DNA of 64,000 nt from Phycisphaeraceae bacterium (GTDB lineage Bacteria; Planctomycetota; Phycisphaerae; Phycisphaerales; SM1A02): NCBI GenBank assembly GCA_015709595.1, contig CP054178.1, positions 1,488,001 through 1,552,000 of the forward strand. The letters run 5' to 3'. The translations under genes were made by a program, and so were the position numbers. Positions within the stretch are counted from its first letter, which is position 1, and each line of letters opens with the position of its first letter. Shown here one piece after another: positions 1 through 7,585 of the stretch. The notes beneath the pieces were generated by a model. That model made no database searches. It saw nothing but the letters and a program-made list of their open reading frames with translations, and was not told the DNA's origin.

Positions 1-120
1 GACGACGCGGTCGCGGACCTGGAACGTGATGCACACTCCCCTCTCCCTCTGGGAGAGGGGCCCCCGGAAGTGGGGGTGAGGGCGAGGACCGCCGAAGCAC
101 GAAAGGCGGTGACGGCATGA
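1..120 (+). CDS. C-terminal end of an unidentified upstream gene (partial)
   Basis: Frame 1 is open from the first base to a TGA at 118-120. That stop overlaps the ATG of homoserine dehydrogenase at 117 as ATGA, the usual arrangement of translationally coupled genes. The visible part starts DDAVADLERDAH and then runs through a dispersed palindromic repeat (35-87), so the last ~28 residues (SPLSLWERGPPEVGVRA and on) are repeat-derived rather than family-conserved. The product cannot be identified from 39 codons. Being coupled to hom suggests amino-acid metabolism, but that is inference only. Confidence 0.5.
   Translation, partial: DDAVADLERDAHSPLPLGEGPPEVGVRARTAEARKAVTA
35..87. repeat. Dispersed palindromic repeat, family CTCCCCTCTCCC...GGGAGAGG
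   Basis: The arms CCCCTCTCCC (38-47) and GGGAGAGGGG (51-60) form a 10-bp perfect hairpin with a TCT loop, followed by GGGGGTGAGGGCGAGG. A second copy of the same design lies inside the mqnE gene at 44644-44682. Here the repeat is translated as the C-terminus of the partial upstream gene. Confidence 0.8.
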
Positions 121-1682
121 GTCCGCCCATCGCCAAGCACGCTTCAACACCATCGGGACACCGGCGCCTCAACCCCGGCGAGCCGCGATCACTGTCCAAC
201 GATCCGCAACCCCTCAACAGCGAGCCGCGACCGTCGGGGGGCGGTCCGACCGCCGCGCGCACGATCCGCATCGCCCTCCTCGGCTGCGGGACGGTGGGGG
301 GTCGCGTCGCCGCCACGTTGCGCGACGAGCACGATCGGCTGCTCGCCCGCACCGGGCTGGATCTGCGCCTGGTGCGGATTCTGGTCCGCAAGGCGGGCCC
401 TCGCCGATCCATCTTTGGTGGGATCGTCACGGAGCGGTTCGAGGAGATTCTGGAGCAGCGCCCCGACGTGGTCATCGAGGCCCTCGGCGGGGCCGAGCCC
501 GCCGCCACGTTCATCGAGCGGCTGCTCGAAGCGGGCGTCCACGTTGTCTCGGCCAACAAGACGGCGATCGCCCACCACGGCCCGCGCCTGCGCGCGGCGG
601 CGACGCGGGGCGGGGTCATCCTGGCGCACGAGGCGGCGGTCGCCTCGGCCATCCCGGTGCTGGCCGCCCTGCGGCACCTGCGGGGCGATGAGATTCAGTC
701 GGTGCGAGGCATCGTGAACGGCTCGACCAACTTCATCCTGGATCGCATGACCGAAGCCGGGCTGTCGCGCGACGACGCCCTGCGCGAGGCCCGCCGCAGG
801 GGGCTGGTCGAGCCGGACCCCAGCGCGGACGTGTCGGGCCGCGACGCGGCGGAGAAACTCTGCCTGCTCGCCCACGCCGCGGGCTTCGGCGAGTTCACGC
901 CCGTGGATGTGGACCGCGCGGGCATCGAGGCGATCACCGCGGAGGATGTGCTCGCCGCGCGCCGCCACGGCTACGCCATCAAACTGGTGGCCGAGGCGGT
1001 TCGCACGCCCCACGGCGTGACGCTGCGCGTCGGCCCCACGCTGCTGCCGCGCGATCATCGGCTGGCCCGCGTGCGGCTGGAGGAGAACGGCGTCGAGATC
1101 AACGCCCTGCTGGGGGGCGAGATCTTCCTGCAAGGCGCCGGAGCCGGACCGGAGCCCACCACCAGCGCGCTGCTGGGCGATGTGCTTCGCGTGCTGCGCG
1201 CCGGCAGCGGGCCGGAACTGACGCTGACGGGGCACGAGCCGGACGCTCCGCCACGATCGCGCGATCACGCCAGCCGCGACGCCGGCTTGAGCAACGACGC
1301 CAAAACGAGCCGCGACCATGAGGGAGCGGTTTCCCCGTCCCTCGCCTCGCGCTCCCACGTCCCCCCCGCCATCCCGCGCATCCACCTCGTACGTCTGGCC
1401 TGCGACCGACGCGCCATCACCCCCGCGCGTGTGCTGGAACCCTTCCGCGAGCACGGCGTGGGCTTCCGCGAGATCGACGTGACGCCGCGCAGCGCCATCC
1501 TGCTGACGCACGCGGTGCCTGTCGATCGGATCGAGCGGGCGGTCGCGGCCATCGAGCGCGTGACGCCGGCGGCGTCGCTGGTCGTGCCCGAGGCGTCGTG
1601 CGCCCGCCGCCGCCCGTCGAGCGCGGGAGAGACCGGCGTGGAGATTGTCGCGTCCGCGGGAACGGCGTCGATGGCGGGGTGA
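117..1682 (+). CDS. hom: Homoserine dehydrogenase with C-terminal ACT-like domain
   Basis: NAD(P)-dependent reduction of aspartate semialdehyde to homoserine, the branch point to threonine and methionine. The protein is 521 aa. The nucleotide-binding motif GCGTVGG is at about residues 56-62, the catalytic-lysine segment SANKTAIA at about 143-150, and GIVNGSTNFIL at about 199. The last ~100 residues (IPRIHLVRLACDRR onward) look like the regulatory ACT domain. The start is the ATG overlapping the previous stop (ATGA). Two parts look repeat-derived: the ~48-residue extension before the Rossmann fold, and a linker of about 40 residues before the ACT domain (nt ~1250-1370) holding a copy of the GAGCCGCGACC repeat. 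Family members normally start close to the GxGxxG motif, so both are additions. The gene converges on the next one with 7 bp between stops. Confidence 0.93.
   Translation: MSPPIAKHASTPSGHRRLNPGEPRSLSNDPQPLNSEPRPSGGGPTAARTIRIALLGCGTVGGRVAATLRDEHDRLLARTGLDLRLVRILVRKAGPRRSIFGGIVTERFEEILEQRPDVVIEALGGAEPAATFIERLLEAGVHVVSANKTAIAHHGPRLRAAATRGGVILAHEAAVASAIPVLAALRHLRGDEIQSVRGIVNGSTNFILDRMTEAGLSRDDALREARRRGLVEPDPSADVSGRDAAEKLCLLAHAAGFGEFTPVDVDRAGIEAITAEDVLAARRHGYAIKLVAEAVRTPHGVTLRVGPTLLPRDHRLARVRLEENGVEINALLGGEIFLQGAGAGPEPTTSALLGDVLRVLRAGSGPELTLTGHEPDAPPRSRDHASRDAGLSNDAKTSRDHEGAVSPSLASRSHVPPAIPRIHLVRLACDRRAITPARVLEPFREHGVGFREIDVTPRSAILLTHAVPVDRIERAVAAIERVTPAASLVVPEASCARRRPSSAGETGVEIVASAGTASMAG
180..235 (+). 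repeat. Two partial copies of the GAGCCGCGACC repeat in the hom N-terminal extension
   Basis: GCGAGCCGCGATCACTG begins near 178 and GAGCCGCGACCGTC lies at 222-235. Both match the first half of the 23-bp repeat seen complete at 1307, 5698 and 38278. They encode part of the non-conserved N-terminal extension of Hom. Confidence 0.5.
1307..1329 (+). repeat. Dispersed 23-bp repeat (GAGCCGCGACC...GGGAGCGG), copy within hom
   Basis: The sequence reads GAGCCGCGACCATGAGGGAG then CGG. It differs from the copy at 5698-5720 at one position. It lies in frame in the linker before the Hom ACT domain and is translated as SRDHEGA. Confidence 0.75.
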
Positions 1683-1689
1683 TGGGCGA

Positions 1690-4467
1690 CTAACGCACCA
1701 TCACCTGCACCCAGTCGATATCAGACTCGAAGTTGAAAGCGAACACCGGCGCCACCACCACGTGACGGATTGAGACTTCGATCGCGCCATCATGGCGGAC
1801 AAAGCGAGATGCCTGGATGTTCTCCATGGTGTGAAGTCGGTCGAACGGACCGATGACAGATGTGCCGATCGTGACGAAGGTTCCTGTATCCCAGTTACGC
1901 AACTGCACGCGCTGAGTGCCGCTGGGTTGATTGACACGGGAAACGACATTGACTCCCAGGGTTTCCGGGGAGGCCGCTGCCGTCATCCCACGAACATGCA
2001 GGATCATGGAATGAAGATCGGTGAACGTCTGGCCGTACCCGGAACGGACTCGCAGCCATCCGGACGAGACGTGTCGAATGCTGTTGACATCCCCGAAGAG
2101 GTGGGTGCCGCGCGTGATTTCGAGAGCGTTCAGCAACGCCTCCTCGAAGGTCGGACAGCCCACCCACGCCGCGATGTAGTTCGACGGCGTGGCGCCGACC
2201 GACCAGAACCCGCCTCCGAGATACAGCGCCGGGCGACGATCGGCGCCAAACACAAACGGCCGCGCCACGTGGATGGGATGCGTGCCCAGGCCATTGTTGG
2301 GATCGCGTGTATAGACCGAGCGCCACGATTGCCCGTTCCAGCGCCAGACGGCCTTCTCGCCCAGCAGAAAGAGCGCGGGTCGGCTGTCAATCCCGTCATC
2401 GAAGGTCGCCATGGTTGACCAGTCGTCGCCCGACTGCAGGTTGACGCCCACGATTCGCCAGCCGCCGTCGCGATATCGCGCGAAGTCCTGGACGTTGAGT
2501 CCACCGACGCCTGAGAAGTCTCCCAGCACGTAGAGTTCCGGTCCGCCACCATCATCGTGAACGTGCATCGCTCGGACCGTGCCCGATGTCCAGCCCGGCA
2601 CGGGATGCCAAGCGAGGCCATCCCAGCGCGCAAGCCCCGCCGCAGCGACGCCGCCGATCGAGCTGAACTGCCCCCCCGCATAGAGCATCGGGCCTTCACC
2701 ATCGTCAAAGACAATCATGCTGTTGATCGTCCCGGATGTCGGTAGTCCGGTTCCCAGCGAAGACCACTGCTGTCCATCCCACGCTGCCACGCGCCCCGGC
2801 AATGGTGTCGAGCCGGACTTGGTGAACGTGCCGGTGACCACCAGTCGCTCTCCCGCGCCGTGCCCGTCGTCGTAGACGGTCATGGCGCGAACGATCCCGC
2901 TCCCGCCCTGTGATGTCTGGAGTCCCTCGCCCACAGAGTGCCATGCCGCGCCGTCCCAACGCGCGATCCCTTGCACGGAAGTCTGCCCCGACGCGGTGAA
3001 ACCGCCTCCAGCGTATATGAGCGTCCCAAGCCCGTCCTGGAATCCAGCCAATGCGTTGACCGATGCGTTGAGGCCGTCGCCCAGCGGACGCCACGAAGAG
3101 CCATCCCACCGGCCTACGTTGGCCAATGGGACGAAACCAGCAGCGTCGAACTGACCGCCAACGTAGAGTGCCGTCTCACCAGGCACGACATCGGGCCCAA
3201 CCGCCATGGCCCGGACCACCAAGTTGCTCCCTGTGATTCCCTCACCCGGCGTGGTGAATCCGCTCCATCCGACGCCTTCTTCAAAGAGCGCGATGTTCGG
3301 CGTGACCACGTTCCCGGCGCGGGAAAATGATCCGCAGACGACGAGCATCGCGGCGTCATCTCCATCGGGCGTGAGGACGAGGGTACTCACCACTCCTCGA
3401 GTCGAGTTGAGTCCCGGGTCAATCCATTCTCCTTGACGGAGCAGCATCAGGGTTCTCGGTCCGAATCCCTGCACGGTGAACGCGCCACTGACCACCAGAT
3501 CAAAAGAGTCCTTCACGCCGTTGGGACGGAGATTCAGGCGAAGGTCTGACACACCACTGAGTCGCATGTCCACGGGCGTCCACGCGCTATCCCGGTACAT
3601 GGCGAGAAAACGGGTCTGCACCCCCTCGATATGAGTAAACAGCCCGCTTGCGTAGAGCGAGGTCCGCCCTTGCTCGTCGGTGTACGCCCTGACGCCGCGC
3701 ACCGGTCCGTTCGCTTGTCCAATGACCGACCAACCGGATCCATCCCAGCGGCTGACAAAGCCGGCGCTCGAAGTTCCCTGTCCGACGATCAAACACGGTC
3801 CTTGACCCCCGACATTCCTTGTCACTTCCATGTCATAGACGATGAATCCCGGGTTGCCCGTTGAATGCCAACTCTGTCCATCCCATCGTGCGACGAAGCG
3901 CATCGAGACACCGCCGACGCGAACAAAGTCACCCCCAATGTACAGCCCGGGCGCCGACCCCTCGGCCATGTGTCGAATCACGTTGATCTGCCCGGCGCCT
4001 TCATCGACACCGGCACCGACCGGCTCCCATCGAACGCCATCCCACCGCGCGATGCCGTTGGCCGGCACCCCGTTCACCTGCGCGAAGGCACCTCCCACGA
4101 ACAAGCCCTGCCCCCGACCATCGTTCAGGTCGGCCACTTCAATCGCACGCAGGTACGCGCTCGAACTCTGAGGGATCGAGGCCCGCACGACACCGATCGT
4201 GACCCACTGGTCGCCCTCCCAGCGCGCCACGCCCCAACTCACGCCATCGGCATGAGGGACCAGGCCAATCACATGCAGGCGAGGCCCGGCCCCGAGCCCA
4301 TCATCGAACATGACGGCCTGTTCGACGAATGGCAACCCCGGCGCCCCAAAACCATCGGCCCAATGCGGGGCACAGTCTTCTTGCGCCGCAAGAGCCGAAC
4401 CCATCACCGCCGCCACCATGAGACCGAGAACGAGACAAAGATGCCTGATTCGCCAATGCTGCGCCAT
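1690..4467 (-). CDS. Large secreted protein of repeated beta-propeller-like units
   Basis: About 925 aa from the chosen ATG at 4467. That ATG gives a clean signal peptide (MAQHWRIRHLCLVLGL...ALAAQ) and has a G-rich ribosome site (GGGGGC) upstream. The longer open frame to 4602 has no signal-like start. The body is a run of similar units of ~50-55 residues, each with a variant of ARWDG..W..(V/L)G.G...G and a D.G.G..LY(V/A)GG.F element (for example IARWDGAAWHSVGEGL, LYAGGQFSSIGG). This pattern resembles Kelch-like or FG-GAP-like propellers of planctomycete exported proteins. The final ~130 residues are non-repetitive. Function unknown; an extracellular or cell-surface role is inferred from the signal peptide. 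It lies alone between hom and TDO. Confidence 0.85.
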   Translation of the reverse strand: MAQHWRIRHLCLVLGLMVAAVMGSALAAQEDCAPHWADGFGAPGLPFVEQAVMFDDGLGAGPRLHVIGLVPHADGVSWGVARWEGDQWVTIGVVRASIPQSSSAYLRAIEVADLNDGRGQGLFVGGAFAQVNGVPANGIARWDGVRWEPVGAGVDEGAGQINVIRHMAEGSAPGLYIGGDFVRVGGVSMRFVARWDGQSWHSTGNPGFIVYDMEVTRNVGGQGPCLIVGQGTSSAGFVSRWDGSGWSVIGQANGPVRGVRAYTDEQGRTSLYASGLFTHIEGVQTRFLAMYRDSAWTPVDMRLSGVSDLRLNLRPNGVKDSFDLVVSGAFTVQGFGPRTLMLLRQGEWIDPGLNSTRGVVSTLVLTPDGDDAAMLVVCGSFSRAGNVVTPNIALFEEGVGWSGFTTPGEGITGSNLVVRAMAVGPDVVPGETALYVGGQFDAAGFVPLANVGRWDGSSWRPLGDGLNASVNALAGFQDGLGTLIYAGGGFTASGQTSVQGIARWDGAAWHSVGEGLQTSQGGSGIVRAMTVYDDGHGAGERLVVTGTFTKSGSTPLPGRVAAWDGQQWSSLGTGLPTSGTINSMIVFDDGEGPMLYAGGQFSSIGGVAAAGLARWDGLAWHPVPGWTSGTVRAMHVHDDGGGPELYVLGDFSGVGGLNVQDFARYRDGGWRIVGVNLQSGDDWSTMATFDDGIDSRPALFLLGEKAVWRWNGQSWRSVYTRDPNNGLGTHPIHVARPFVFGADRRPALYLGGGFWSVGATPSNYIAAWVGCPTFEEALLNALEITRGTHLFGDVNSIRHVSSGWLRVRSGYGQTFTDLHSMILHVRGMTAAASPETLGVNVVSRVNQPSGTQRVQLRNWDTGTFVTIGTSVIGPFDRLHTMENIQASRFVRHDGAIEVSIRHVVVAPVFAFNFESDIDWVQVMVR

Positions 4468-4657
4468 GATGCGCCCCCTCTGGCCACAAGATGACCGTGG
4501 ACCTAACTGACCTGCGACCATCGTCATACCTCGGCGATGGTTGAATACGCAAGTCACATTCTGACAAGACTTTCCAGAGAGTTCAATGGGCAAGCCAAGC
4601 ATTTTTGCTAAAATACTTGCGGCAATCTGGCGGCGCTGAAGGTGCCGACCATGCCCC

Positions 4658-5440
4658 CTACAACCGATGCCGCACCGCCCACAGGTCGGGGAAGACCGGC
4701 AGGAAGAGCGACTTCTTGAGGAACTCCACGCCCGGCGAGCCGCCCGTGCCGTGCTTGGCGCCGATGGTGCGCTCCACCACCTTCACGTGGCGGTAGCGCC
4801 ATTCCTGGAATCCCTCGTCGAAGTCGGTCATCAGCTCGAAGAGGATGGCCACGTCGGGCCGCGTGCGGTAGAGGTGGTAGACCGCCTCCTGCACCGCCTC
4901 GTCCGGCTCGGCGGGGGCGTCCGCCGGGCGCTCGCGGAGGCGCTTGGGCACGGCGGCGCCCAGCGTCTCCAGGTAGTCGTACCAGTGGTCCACCACGCTG
5001 CGTTCGGTCAGCCGCCGCATCACCGCGGCATGGCCGGGGTCGCCCTCCTTCAGGTACTTCACCACGCCCGGGCGCTTGTAGCCCAGCAGGAACTCGATTT
5101 CGCGGAACTGCGCGGACTGGAAGCCGGAGGATGTCTCCAGCCGGTCGCGGAAACTGGTGAACGACATGGGCGTCATGGTCTCGAGGATGTCGAGCTGGCC
5201 CACCAGCGTCTTCATGATGGTGCGGCAGCGCTGCCAGGTGGCGATGGCGCCGTACAGGTCGCCCGCGCTGAAGTCGCGTTTGATCTTGTCCAGTTCGTGC
5301 AGCAGCAGCTTGAACCACAGCTCGTAGGTCTGGTGAATCACGATGAAGAGCATTTCATCGTGCTCGGGCGGGCTGGAGCGCGGCTTCTGCAGCGACAGCA
5401 GGGCGGGAATGTCCAGGTACGTCGAATAGGTGAGCGGCAT
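4658..5440 (-). CDS. kynA: Tryptophan 2,3-dioxygenase (haem)
   Basis: Opens the indole ring of L-tryptophan to N-formylkynurenine, the first step of the kynurenine pathway. At 260 aa it has the usual bacterial length. Visible family landmarks are DEMLFIVIHQTYELWFK with the distal His at 36, SSGFQSAQFREIEFLLG with the substrate-binding Arg at 113, and FQEWRYRHVKVVERTIG with the proximal haem His at about 218, then KHGTGGSPG. The 5' 374 bases plus the upstream region are repeated at 8869-9417 with only three mismatches, so this complete copy lies at one end of a direct repeat. Kynureninase and an ACMSD-type enzyme are encoded at 22.3-24.7 kb. Confidence 0.95.
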   Translation of the reverse strand: MPLTYSTYLDIPALLSLQKPRSSPPEHDEMLFIVIHQTYELWFKLLLHELDKIKRDFSAGDLYGAIATWQRCRTIMKTLVGQLDILETMTPMSFTSFRDRLETSSGFQSAQFREIEFLLGYKRPGVVKYLKEGDPGHAAVMRRLTERSVVDHWYDYLETLGAAVPKRLRERPADAPAEPDEAVQEAVYHLYRTRPDVAILFELMTDFDEGFQEWRYRHVKVVERTIGAKHGTGGSPGVEFLKKSLFLPVFPDLWAVRHRL

Positions 5441-5615
5441 CGATCAAGTGTATGGGCCGCCGCTCGAGCGCAACGAACGTGGCGCGGGGTCGCCGCGCCA
5501 CGGGGCGTCATCGAGTTTCACGACGCACGAGCCGCCGACCGGGCGACGATCACCGTCGGCGCCGTCGCCGACCGAGCACCATCACCCCCGCGGCGGCGAA
5601 GAGCAGCCCCGCGCC
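5067..5615. repeat. 549-bp direct repeat, left copy
   Basis: Matches 8869-9417 at a constant offset of 3802 bases with three mismatches (5098, 5180 and 5279). It contains the first 374 bases of the TDO gene, the intergenic space, and the last ~22 codons of a PEP-CTERM gene. The match stops abruptly at both ends. Together the two copies bracket a 3253-bp segment (5616-8868). Confidence 0.95.
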
Positions 5616-5640
5616 CGGGGTGGGAGCCGCCGTCACTGAT
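5550..5640 (-). pseudogene. C-terminal remnant of a PEP-CTERM protein gene
   Basis: Read on the minus strand this encodes APTPGAGLLFAAAGVMVLG followed by a poly-Arg tail and a stop. It is the same tail as the intact gene at 9352-10038. Only the part inside the 549-bp repeat (to 5615) is identical, and the rest of the gene is missing. It marks the break point left by the cassette between TDO and its former neighbour. Confidence 0.8.
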
Positions 5641-5697
5641 CAGCGTGCCGGCGAGATCCTACCAAGCGGGGCGTCGATGGTCAGATGGATCTGCGAC

Positions 5698-5720
5698 GAG
5701 CCGCGACCGTGAGGGAGCGG
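5698..5720 (+). repeat. Dispersed 23-bp repeat (GAGCCGCGACC...GGGAGCGG), intergenic copy
   Basis: Starts GAGCCGCGACCGTGAGGGAG. It is the reference copy of the family also found at 1307 (+) and 38278 (-). It lies just inside the left end of the inserted cassette, upstream of the HTH gene. Confidence 0.75.
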
Positions 5721-5850
5721 GCCGCGGCGCCCGCCCGTGGATCATGGGGGCGAGGGGAGCACTTTTTCTCAGAAGTTTGTCACGCTCGGGGTTGGCGAAC
5801 GCCTTCATGAGGAGGGAAGCGCGATGGGTTCGCGCGAACCATATGCGACC

Positions 5851-5869
5851 GGGAGGCGAACAGACCATG
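5851..5869 (+). promoter_or_regulatory. Ribosome binding site and ATG of the HTH ORF
   Basis: GGGAGG at 5851-5856 lies ten bases before the ATG at 5867. A second, stronger-looking site, GAGGAGGG at 5809-5816 before the ATG at 5823, opens another frame that runs into the same heptanucleotide tract but is not in frame with the HTH domain at the present repeat number. Confidence 0.5.
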
Positions 5870-7585
5870 CGGGAGACAATCCGTGGAAAGCCATCAGCCG
5901 ACAGCCGACAGCCGACAGCCGACAGCCGACAGCCGACAGCCGATCCTACCACATCTGGGGCCATGGCATCACTGCACGCCCCACGTTCAGTGGTTTCCGC
6001 ACCGGGTGCCGTGGAGCGTCTTGGCCGCCTCGGTCTTTCGGCCCGGCAGGCGGAAGTGGTGTTGCTGCTGGCGGAGGGAATGACGGAGGAGGCGGCCGCG
6101 GATCGGCTGTGCGTCTCGCCGCATACGGTGCATGACCACGCCAAGCACATCTACCGGCTCCTGGGGGTCCACAGCCGGGTGGAACTGGCGGGAAGGATCT
6201 TCAGGATTTTGGCGGAAACCCCTGAGGAGGGGATTGCACATCGAGATCGCTCCAGTACGTTTCTCATCGTGGTGATCACACTCTGTGACATCGTCGAGAC
6301 TACATCTGGAGAGAACATAATGTCACCAAGAACAACATGCCATTCAGCGCACGATCTGGCCCCGAGGTTTCGGTGCCTCGAGTATCCTGCCACCAATCGG
6401 AACTCTCTCTCTGGCGCAAGAGCTACCAATCGCCCGACGTTCGAGACTCTCATCGCTGTCGTCGCCTCGGCAGCTGTGATCGTGCTCGCACTGATGTCAG
6501 GTTCTGCGCATGCACAACATGGAGCCAATGGCACACCTCAGCAGCCAAATGGACAGAACGGCATGTCTGGGACCGATCCCGAGAATCCCATCCGACCCCA
6601 CGGCGGAAATGGCGGACATGGGTGGGGCGGCGGCAACGGAGGGCACGGTGGAACTGGTGCGAATGCGTCTTCATCGACCAGTTGGGATGAACCTGGAAGG
6701 GGTGGGTATGGTGGTGACAGTGGCGAGAGCGGCGGATTCGGAGGACAAGGCGGTGATGGAGGCGGCTGGTCCGGCTACCAGGAAAGTTCCTACACCGATG
6801 GTGCCGATGGTGGGAACGGAGGGCGTGGTTATTCCGGCGGTGGAGATGGCGGCTGGGGTGGGAAAGGACAATCAAGACAGTCCGGAATGGGAGGGGATGG
6901 TGGCAAAGGCGGATTTGGTGGGGATGTCCTTGATGCCAGCACCAATGCCGGTCATGGGGGTGTGGGTGGTGGTGGCGGTGACGGAGGCGACAGCAGTGAT
7001 TCGATGGGCGGGTGTGGCGGCGATGCAGGCTTCGGGGGAGATGGCGGCCCAGGAGGTGGAAATGGTGGTGACGGAGGCCTGGGCGGTAAGGGTGGCAACG
7101 GCGCATGTCCAACTCTTGATAATCCTTTCGGTGCGGATGGCGGCGACGGTGGGATCGGCGGAGCTGGCGGAAATGCAACAATCACTTGGATCGGGGGAAA
7201 CGGTGGTCGTGGCGGGGATGGCGGCGACGGTGTTGTGCCGGGGTACGGTATGGTTGGGGGGTACGGGGGAACTCCAGATGGTCTTAATGGTAGTGATGGG
7301 GATGACGGGAACGTTCTCGACTGCTTCCCAGTTGGAGGCGGTGGAACGATCTGCCGCCTTGACATCAGACAACTCTTCACCGATGGACAAAAGATCTGGG
7401 GAGCAACAGCATGTCGCGTTTCATTCGTTCCATCGTCACGGCGGCTTCTCTGGTCGTCTTCGCTCCCTGCGCAGCCCAACAGCTGGCTCCCATCCACGAG
7501 ACAGAACTTGTGCGGTATCTCGCCATCATCTGCCCCTCAGATGAAGAGGCCATTCTCATTCAGACGCTCTTCAGGGATTACCTGA
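5867..7585 (+). CDS. LuxR-type HTH / membrane segment / glycine-rich protein in one reading frame
   Basis: One frame is open for 572 codons. Residues 9-28 are coded by a heptanucleotide tandem repeat (ADSRQPT twice). Residues ~55-115 are a GerE/LuxR-type helix-turn-helix (LSARQAEVVLLLAEGMTEEA then VSPHTVHDHAKHIYRLLGV). A hydrophobic stretch (TLIAVVASAAVIVLALMS) at ~194-211 ends in SAHAQ, a signal-peptidase-like site. From ~217 to ~495 the sequence is GG-x-GG repeats. A good ribosome site precedes Met152 (ATG 6320), so this may be two genes, an HTH regulator and a secreted glycine-rich protein, with the first lacking its own stop. The frame overruns the next gene by 175 bases; the paralogue at 28356 stops right after GGGGL. 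Function unknown. Confidence 0.7.
   Translation: MRETIRGKPSADSRQPTADSRQPTADPTTSGAMASLHAPRSVVSAPGAVERLGRLGLSARQAEVVLLLAEGMTEEAAADRLCVSPHTVHDHAKHIYRLLGVHSRVELAGRIFRILAETPEEGIAHRDRSSTFLIVVITLCDIVETTSGENIMSPRTTCHSAHDLAPRFRCLEYPATNRNSLSGARATNRPTFETLIAVVASAAVIVLALMSGSAHAQHGANGTPQQPNGQNGMSGTDPENPIRPHGGNGGHGWGGGNGGHGGTGANASSSTSWDEPGRGGYGGDSGESGGFGGQGGDGGGWSGYQESSYTDGADGGNGGRGYSGGGDGGWGGKGQSRQSGMGGDGGKGGFGGDVLDASTNAGHGGVGGGGGDGGDSSDSMGGCGGDAGFGGDGGPGGGNGGDGGLGGKGGNGACPTLDNPFGADGGDGGIGGAGGNATITWIGGNGGRGGDGGDGVVPGYGMVGGYGGTPDGLNGSDGDDGNVLDCFPVGGGGTICRLDIRQLFTDGQKIWGATACRVSFVPSSRRLLWSSSLPAQPNSWLPSTRQNLCGISPSSAPQMKRPFSFRRSSGIT
5895..5943. repeat. Heptanucleotide tandem repeat, seven units of CAGCCGA
   Basis: Seven perfect 7-bp units. 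Seven is not a multiple of three, so gain or loss of a unit changes the reading frame. The tract lies 28 bases after the putative ATG of the HTH ORF (5867), as in phase-variable genes. Confidence 0.9.
6308..6322 (+). promoter_or_regulatory. Internal ribosome site and ATG for the glycine-rich protein
   Basis: GGAGAG at 6308-6313 is followed six bases later by ATG at 6320. It is in frame with the HTH domain upstream and would give a 421-residue protein starting MSPRTTCHSAHDL with an internal signal-anchor-like segment. It supports independent translation of the glycine-rich part. Confidence 0.6.

Noticed and set aside
4667-5866. Upstream part of the 972-codon plus-strand frame from 4667
   Set aside because: It is antisense to TDO; the HTH part can be translated only from 5867 or later.
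5895-5943. DnaA-box or iteron-type origin
   Set aside because: Units of seven bases without DnaA-box sequence, and no replication gene adjacent.
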